9,646 nt of DNA from JAWLBW01 sp041687475 (lineage in GTDB: Bacteria > J088 > JAWLBW01), in NCBI GenBank assembly GCA_041687475.1, contig JAWLBW010000174.1:1-9646 (forward strand), read 5' to 3'. Below the pieces are notes generated by a model. That model did not search any database. It was not told the DNA's origin and was given only the letters and a program-made list of their open reading frames with translations. Positions 6,039 to 9,646 of the stretch are shown in pieces (position 1 is the stretch's first letter; each line of letters starts with the position of its first letter). The translations under genes and the position numbers were made by a program.

Positions 6039-7025
6039 ATGAAAACCACGTGTCGATTCCTGCTTGGTCTTGCTTCACTCGCTCTTACCGCCTGCGGCCT
6101 GTCCGAAGAAGAGCTTCGGCAGGCGCTCGAAGCCGCTGAACCGCCGCCTTCAAGTCAACTTGACTTCCGGGTCGGCCAGTCGTGGACCGAGTCTTTGACC
6201 AACAAGAAAACGAGACGGCTTCTCAAGTACGAAAACGGCAGTTACGCTTACTGCGATCTCGGCGATTTCAACACGGGCAGCGAATGCCCCAGCGAAGTTG
6301 TCGCCGACACCAACGTCACCACCAGCGAAACGGTGAACTATGTTGTCGCCAAGGTCGATGCAGCTCCGTTGGCCCTGCCCGGCTTCGCCGTTCGTGCGAC
6401 AACGACGACATCGAAGAATTGGGCGTACCTTGACGACGTCGTAGAGAGCCGGTCAACCGAGCTCTTTACGCTCGGCGAACATAACGGTTTTGTCGTAAAA
6501 CTCGTGGGCGACGGCGACCTCGATGAAACGATGCGCGAAGCCCTTTACCCGGCCCGGCCTGAGATCGGTGGCGTGTACGTCGACGACAAAGGCGCCGCAT
6601 GGCGCGTACCCGAGGCCACGACGGTCGACATCGGCGACCTGACCGATCTGCAGGCCCATCGCATCGTGAAGACGACCAAGCTTGCCAAAGAAGGCATCGA
6701 CCGCGACTGGCTGATTCGCAACTGCGTCTTGAAGACGACGCTGAGCGACACCGACACACGGGTGAGAGCCTTGAATGACAGCGGCGAGCCCTGCAGGGAG
6801 CCATGGCTGGTCGAAGAAAGCATCGAGACGGTCGTGCACGACGACATCCGGGTGAAATACACGCTACGGCAGCGTTGGCTGTCTCTGTACACGGTCGGCG
6901 CCCGAATCGACGGTTACGTGCTCGTCGACCATTACGAAACGGCACGTGGCGACGACGCCCTGGTTTTCGGTTTCCATGAGGAAGCCATCACCGAAGAAGG
7001 CGAGGTCATCCGGTTGACCCGGTAA
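6039..7025 (+). CDS. Predicted lipoprotein B2, paralog of B1
   Basis: A 328-residue lipoprotein. The start at ATG 6039 is preferred because GGAG (6028-6031) precedes it by seven bases and the signal peptide then begins MKTTCRFLLG like B1; the in-frame ATG 6012 lies inside A2. Canonical lipobox LTAC gives lipidated Cys19, followed by Gly. Conserved cysteines are 72, 83, 229 and 252. Shared blocks with B1 are LLKYENG.Y.YCDLGD, ALPG.AVR.TTTT, LFTLGEHNGFVV, GVYVDD.G..WRV, DRDWL.RNCVLK and ARGDDALVF. It lacks part of the acidic insertion of B1. No family recognised; partner of A2 by gene order. Confidence 0.85.
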   Translation: MKTTCRFLLGLASLALTACGLSEEELRQALEAAEPPPSSQLDFRVGQSWTESLTNKKTRRLLKYENGSYAYCDLGDFNTGSECPSEVVADTNVTTSETVNYVVAKVDAAPLALPGFAVRATTTTSKNWAYLDDVVESRSTELFTLGEHNGFVVKLVGDGDLDETMREALYPARPEIGGVYVDDKGAAWRVPEATTVDIGDLTDLQAHRIVKTTKLAKEGIDRDWLIRNCVLKTTLSDTDTRVRALNDSGEPCREPWLVEESIETVVHDDIRVKYTLRQRWLSLYTVGARIDGYVLVDHYETARGDDALVFGFHEEAITEEGEVIRLTR

Positions 7026-7043
7026 CGCTCGCTTCTCCCACAT

Positions 7044-7068
7044 ACTCCCCCCGGTAAGCACCGGGAGT
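7044..7068 (+). terminator. Possible weak terminator or hairpin after B2
   Basis: CCCGGT-aagc-ACCGGG (7050-7065), with ACT/AGT pairing outside a three-C bulge. No T tract follows (TGCCCCGC), so factor-independent termination would be poor. It lies 18 bp after the B2 stop. Confidence 0.35.
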
Positions 7069-7122
7069 TGCCCCGCATGAGGGATATGCCTGCGACCTTT
7101 TCGCCCTGAGCGGTCGCCGGAC

Positions 7123-7151
7123 TTGCATAATACGCGGTAAGCGACTAGAAT
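7123..7151 (+). promoter_or_regulatory. Predicted sigma70-like promoter of the acyl-CoA carboxylase operon
   Basis: TTGCAT (7123-7128), a 17-bp spacer and TAGAAT (7146-7151), five of six matches at the -10. Initiation would fall near 7158, which argues against the in-frame TTG at 7157 as translation start and for ATG 7187. Confidence 0.6.
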
Positions 7152-7152
7152 C

Positions 7153-7168
7153 TTGATTGACGAATCAA
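7153..7168. promoter_or_regulatory. Inverted repeat at +1, candidate operator
   Basis: Perfect palindrome TTGATT-gacg-AATCAA, directly after the -10 and over the predicted start of transcription, followed by two more aatca steps. A repressor bound here would block the promoter. No regulator gene is in the window and I cannot assign the site to a known regulator. Confidence 0.5.
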
Positions 7169-7186
7169 TCAATCACTGGTTACGCC

Positions 7187-9193
7187 ATGGCATTCTCTAA
7201 AATACTCATTGCCAACCGCGGCGAGATTGCGCTGCGGGTCATTCGCTCGGCCAAGCGGCTCGGCTTTCAGACCGTGGCCGTTTACTCCGAAGCCGACGCG
7301 AAGGCACTGCACGTACAGGCCGCCGACCAGGCCGTCTGCATTGGTCCGGCGCCCGTGGGCGAGTCGTACCTGAAGGTCGACGCCATTCTCGAGGCCGCGA
7401 AGAAGACCGGCGCCGACGCGGTGCACCCCGGTTACGGTTTCCTCTCGGAAAACGAGGGATTCGCCCGCGCCTGTAAGGAAGCCGGTATCACCTTCATCGG
7501 TCCCGACGCCGACGCCATCGATCTGATGGGCAACAAGCGCGCCGCCAAGATTGCCGTCATGAAGTATGACGTGCCCGTGGTACCCGGCTACCAGGGGTCG
7601 GATCAGAGCGACGAGACCCTTATTGCCGAAGCGAAGAAAATCGGCTTTCCCCTGATGGTCAAGGCGGCTGCGGGCGGCGGCGGACGCGGCATGCGCCTCG
7701 TGCACGACGAAGCCGAAGTAGGCCAGGCCATTCAGTCGGCCCGCTCCGAGGCCACGAACGCCTTCGGCAGCGGCGAGCTGATTCTCGAAAAGGCCGTCAT
7801 GAACGGCCGGCACGTCGAAATCCAGATCTTCGGCGACACGCACGGCAACGTCATTCACCTCGGCGAGCGCGATTGCTCGGTGCAGCGACGTCACCAGAAA
7901 ATTGTGGAAGAGAGCCCCTCGCCCGCCGTCGACGCGGCGCTGCGCGAGAAGATGGGCCAGGCGGCCGTAAACGCCGGCAAGAGCTGCAACTACGTGGGCG
8001 CCGGTACGGTCGAGTTCATTCTCGGCCAGGACGGCGAGTTCTACTTCCTCGAAATGAACACCCGCCTGCAGGTCGAACATCCCGTGACCGAAATGGTTAC
8101 CGGGCTCGATCTGGTCGAATGGCAGCTGCGCGTGGCGAGCGGCGAGCCCCTTCCCCTCAAGCAGGAAGAGATCAGGTGGAACGGTCATAGCATCGAAGTT
8201 CGCCTCTACGCCGAAGACCCGGCCCAGAACTTCCTGCCGCAGACCGGTATCATTCGACGGTGGGAGCTGCCCGAGGGCATGGACCTGCGCGTCGACCACT
8301 GCGTTTACGACGGTCTGGAAGTGAGCGCGCACTACGACCCGATGCTCGCCAAGGTCATCGTGCACGGCGCCACCCGTGAAGACGCGTGCCGCAAACTGGT
8401 GGCCGCCCTCGAGCGCACGACCCTGCTGGGCCTGAACACGAACAACCGTTATCTCGTAAACGTGCTCAAGCACCCGGTGTTCATCAAGGGCGACGCGACC
8501 ACGTCGTTCATCGGCGAGCACATGGGCGAGTTCAAGGCCGCCGATCCGTCGGCGCAGGCCTGGGCCCTCGCCGCCATGGTGCGTTACTTGAATCAGGGCG
8601 CCGCGGTCAGCGTAGAACAGGGCTATATCGGCTGGCGCAGCGGAAGCGCGCTGCCCACCATGCTTCGCCTCGAGTGCGGCGAAAAGCGCAAGTCGGCTTC
8701 GGTGCTTGCGACCGGTAAGAACCGCTTCCGCGTGGACATCAGCGACCTGAAGGGCCAGTTTCCCGAAGGCGAAGCCGAAAACGTCGAAATCGACGTCATC
8801 GGCCATGAAGACGGCGCGCTGGTTTTCGCGGTGGATGGCGTGCGGCAACGCGTCGCGTACGCCGCCGACGCCGGCACCGTGTACCTCGACATCGACCACG
8901 GCAACCGCGTCATTCGCGACGTGACCATCGAGCCCACGCAGAAGGTGGGAGCGGCCGGTTCCGGCATCATCAAGGCGCCCATGGACGGCAACGTGGTCAA
9001 GGTCGTGGCCGCCGAGGGCGAGGCCGTGACGAAGGGACAGCTCATCGGCGTCATCGAAGCCATGAAGATGGAACACGCCATCAAGGCAGACGTCGACGGC
9101 GTCATTCAGTCGATCAAAATGCAACAGGGTCAGCAGGTAAAGGTTCGCCAGGTACTGGTCGAAATTATCCCCGCCGAACCCGTAGAGAATTGA
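7187..9193 (+). CDS. Acyl-CoA carboxylase alpha subunit (biotin carboxylase + BCCP)
   Basis: A 668-residue protein that carboxylates its own biotin with ATP and bicarbonate and passes the carboxyl group to an acyl-CoA via the beta subunit. The biotin carboxylase domain starts at once (KILIANRGEIALRVIRSAKRLG), with HPGYGFLSEN, ATP-grasp K159 and the glycine loop GGGGRG (163-168), and the active-site EMNTRLQVEHPVTE (289 onward). A linker/BT domain covers about 460-590. The C-terminal biotinyl domain (about 595-668) has the IEAMKMEH motif with biotin on K627. Size and order are those of methylcrotonyl-, propionyl- or geranyl-CoA carboxylase alpha subunits, not of the separate AccC/AccB of fatty-acid synthesis. 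Start ATG 7187 follows a poor ribosome-binding site. The beta subunit gene follows after 12 bp. Exact substrate cannot be set from this window. Confidence 0.93.
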   Translation: MAFSKILIANRGEIALRVIRSAKRLGFQTVAVYSEADAKALHVQAADQAVCIGPAPVGESYLKVDAILEAAKKTGADAVHPGYGFLSENEGFARACKEAGITFIGPDADAIDLMGNKRAAKIAVMKYDVPVVPGYQGSDQSDETLIAEAKKIGFPLMVKAAAGGGGRGMRLVHDEAEVGQAIQSARSEATNAFGSGELILEKAVMNGRHVEIQIFGDTHGNVIHLGERDCSVQRRHQKIVEESPSPAVDAALREKMGQAAVNAGKSCNYVGAGTVEFILGQDGEFYFLEMNTRLQVEHPVTEMVTGLDLVEWQLRVASGEPLPLKQEEIRWNGHSIEVRLYAEDPAQNFLPQTGIIRRWELPEGMDLRVDHCVYDGLEVSAHYDPMLAKVIVHGATREDACRKLVAALERTTLLGLNTNNRYLVNVLKHPVFIKGDATTSFIGEHMGEFKAADPSAQAWALAAMVRYLNQGAAVSVEQGYIGWRSGSALPTMLRLECGEKRKSASVLATGKNRFRVDISDLKGQFPEGEAENVEIDVIGHEDGALVFAVDGVRQRVAYAADAGTVYLDIDHGNRVIRDVTIEPTQKVGAAGSGIIKAPMDGNVVKVVAAEGEAVTKGQLIGVIEAMKMEHAIKADVDGVIQSIKMQQGQQVKVRQVLVEIIPAEPVEN

Positions 9194-9205
9194 GGAACGA
9201 AGGCC

Positions 9206-9646
9206 ATGTCAATTTTGCAAAGCGATATCGACGTTCTGGGCGCTGAGTTCAAGACCAATACCGACTCGATGCTCGAGCAGCTGCAGAAGGTGCGCGAGGT
9301 CGAACAGAAGCAGGCCGAGACCGAAACCAGATACATGCCGCAGGCCCGTAAGAAGGGCAAGCTGCTGCCGCGCGAACGGCTGTCGCTGCTGCTCGATCCG
9401 GGCAGCCCGTTCGTCGAAATCGGCTCCATTGCCGGCTACGGCATGTACGACGACTCCGACGGAAGCTCGTCGGGCGGCAGCCTCATCGCGGGCATCGGCT
9501 ACGTGAGCGGCCGCCGCGTCATCGCCGTAATCTGGAACTTCGCCATCAAGGGCGGCACGATCACCCCGGTGAACGTGCGCAAAATGCTGCGCATTCAGGA
9601 AATCGCCTTCAACACCCGCCTGCCCATCGTGTCCTGTCACGAGAGC
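9206..9646 (+). CDS. Acyl-CoA carboxylase beta subunit, carboxyltransferase (partial)
   Basis: The first 147 codons are present; the gene runs off the window edge in frame. It transfers the carboxyl group from carboxybiotin of the alpha subunit to the acyl-CoA. A helical charged N-terminus (about 1-50) leads to GKLLPRERLSLLLDPGSPF (about 51-69), the typical entry of the N-terminal carboxyltransferase domain, then GIGYVSGRRVIAV, IKGGTITPVNVRKMLRIQEI and RLPIVSCHES, which in full-length relatives continues with the acyl-CoA-binding glycine-rich segment. KGGT..P..V.K.LR.QEIA resembles methylcrotonyl/geranyl-CoA carboxylase beta subunits more than PccB, but this is a recollection of family sequences and not decisive. 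GAGGA (9192-9196), overlapping the alpha stop codon, is the likely ribosome-binding site. Confidence 0.92.
   Translation, partial: MSILQSDIDVLGAEFKTNTDSMLEQLQKVREVEQKQAETETRYMPQARKKGKLLPRERLSLLLDPGSPFVEIGSIAGYGMYDDSDGSSSGGSLIAGIGYVSGRRVIAVIWNFAIKGGTITPVNVRKMLRIQEIAFNTRLPIVSCHES

Noticed and set aside
7157..7186. TTG 7157 as the start of the biotin carboxylase
   Set aside because: It lies within the operator-like palindrome at the predicted transcription start. Family members begin close to KILIANRGEIA, which fits ATG 7187.
7169..9124. 651-codon open frame antisense to the biotin carboxylase gene
   Set aside because: Long antisense frames are common opposite GC-rich genes with strong codon bias. 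The plus strand encodes an unmistakable carboxylase and the antisense product has no recognisable domain.

Overview
The window looks like a high-GC chromosome segment of a Gram-negative (diderm) bacterium. Supporting signs are four predicted lipoproteins with signal peptidase II sites and no Asp after the lipidated Cys, an SbcC-type nuclease end, and a fused biotin carboxylase/BCCP subunit followed by its carboxyltransferase. I cannot name a genus from the sequence. The intergenic DNA is rich in hairpins and dispersed repeats, which suggests an environmental, repeat-laden genome.

Layout. Bases 1-279 are the C-terminus of an SbcC-like ATPase. Bases 280-1274 hold no credible gene but are packed with repeats, including a mirror-symmetric element at 686-975 built of two inverted four-hairpin modules. 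At 1275-1808 on the minus strand is a small DUF1440-like membrane protein gene cut by one in-frame amber codon, with a 15-bp tandem repeat over its ribosome-binding region. Bases 1872-2584 are non-coding, with hairpins and a dispersed repeat.

The centre (2479-7025) is a tandem duplication of a two-gene lipoprotein cassette: A1 (2585-3628), B1 (3641-4654), A2 (4985-6025), B2 (6039-7025). Each cassette has the same order, a matching promoter-like sequence (TTGCC[G/C], 17 bp, TAC[T/C]AT), a copy of the same dispersed repeat just upstream, and an A-to-B gap of 12-13 bp carrying a GGAG ribosome-binding site. B1 ends in a strong intrinsic terminator, so the two cassettes are probably separate transcription units. 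A and B proteins also resemble each other weakly (shared NPR..(G).YVDD.G core and four paired-looking cysteines), so all four may descend from one ancestor. I recognise no known family; this is the best candidate for an undescribed system here.

The right end (7123-9646) is an acyl-CoA carboxylase operon: a sigma70-like promoter overlapped by a perfect inverted repeat, the biotin carboxylase/BCCP alpha subunit (7187-9193), and the start of the carboxyltransferase beta subunit (9206 to the window edge).
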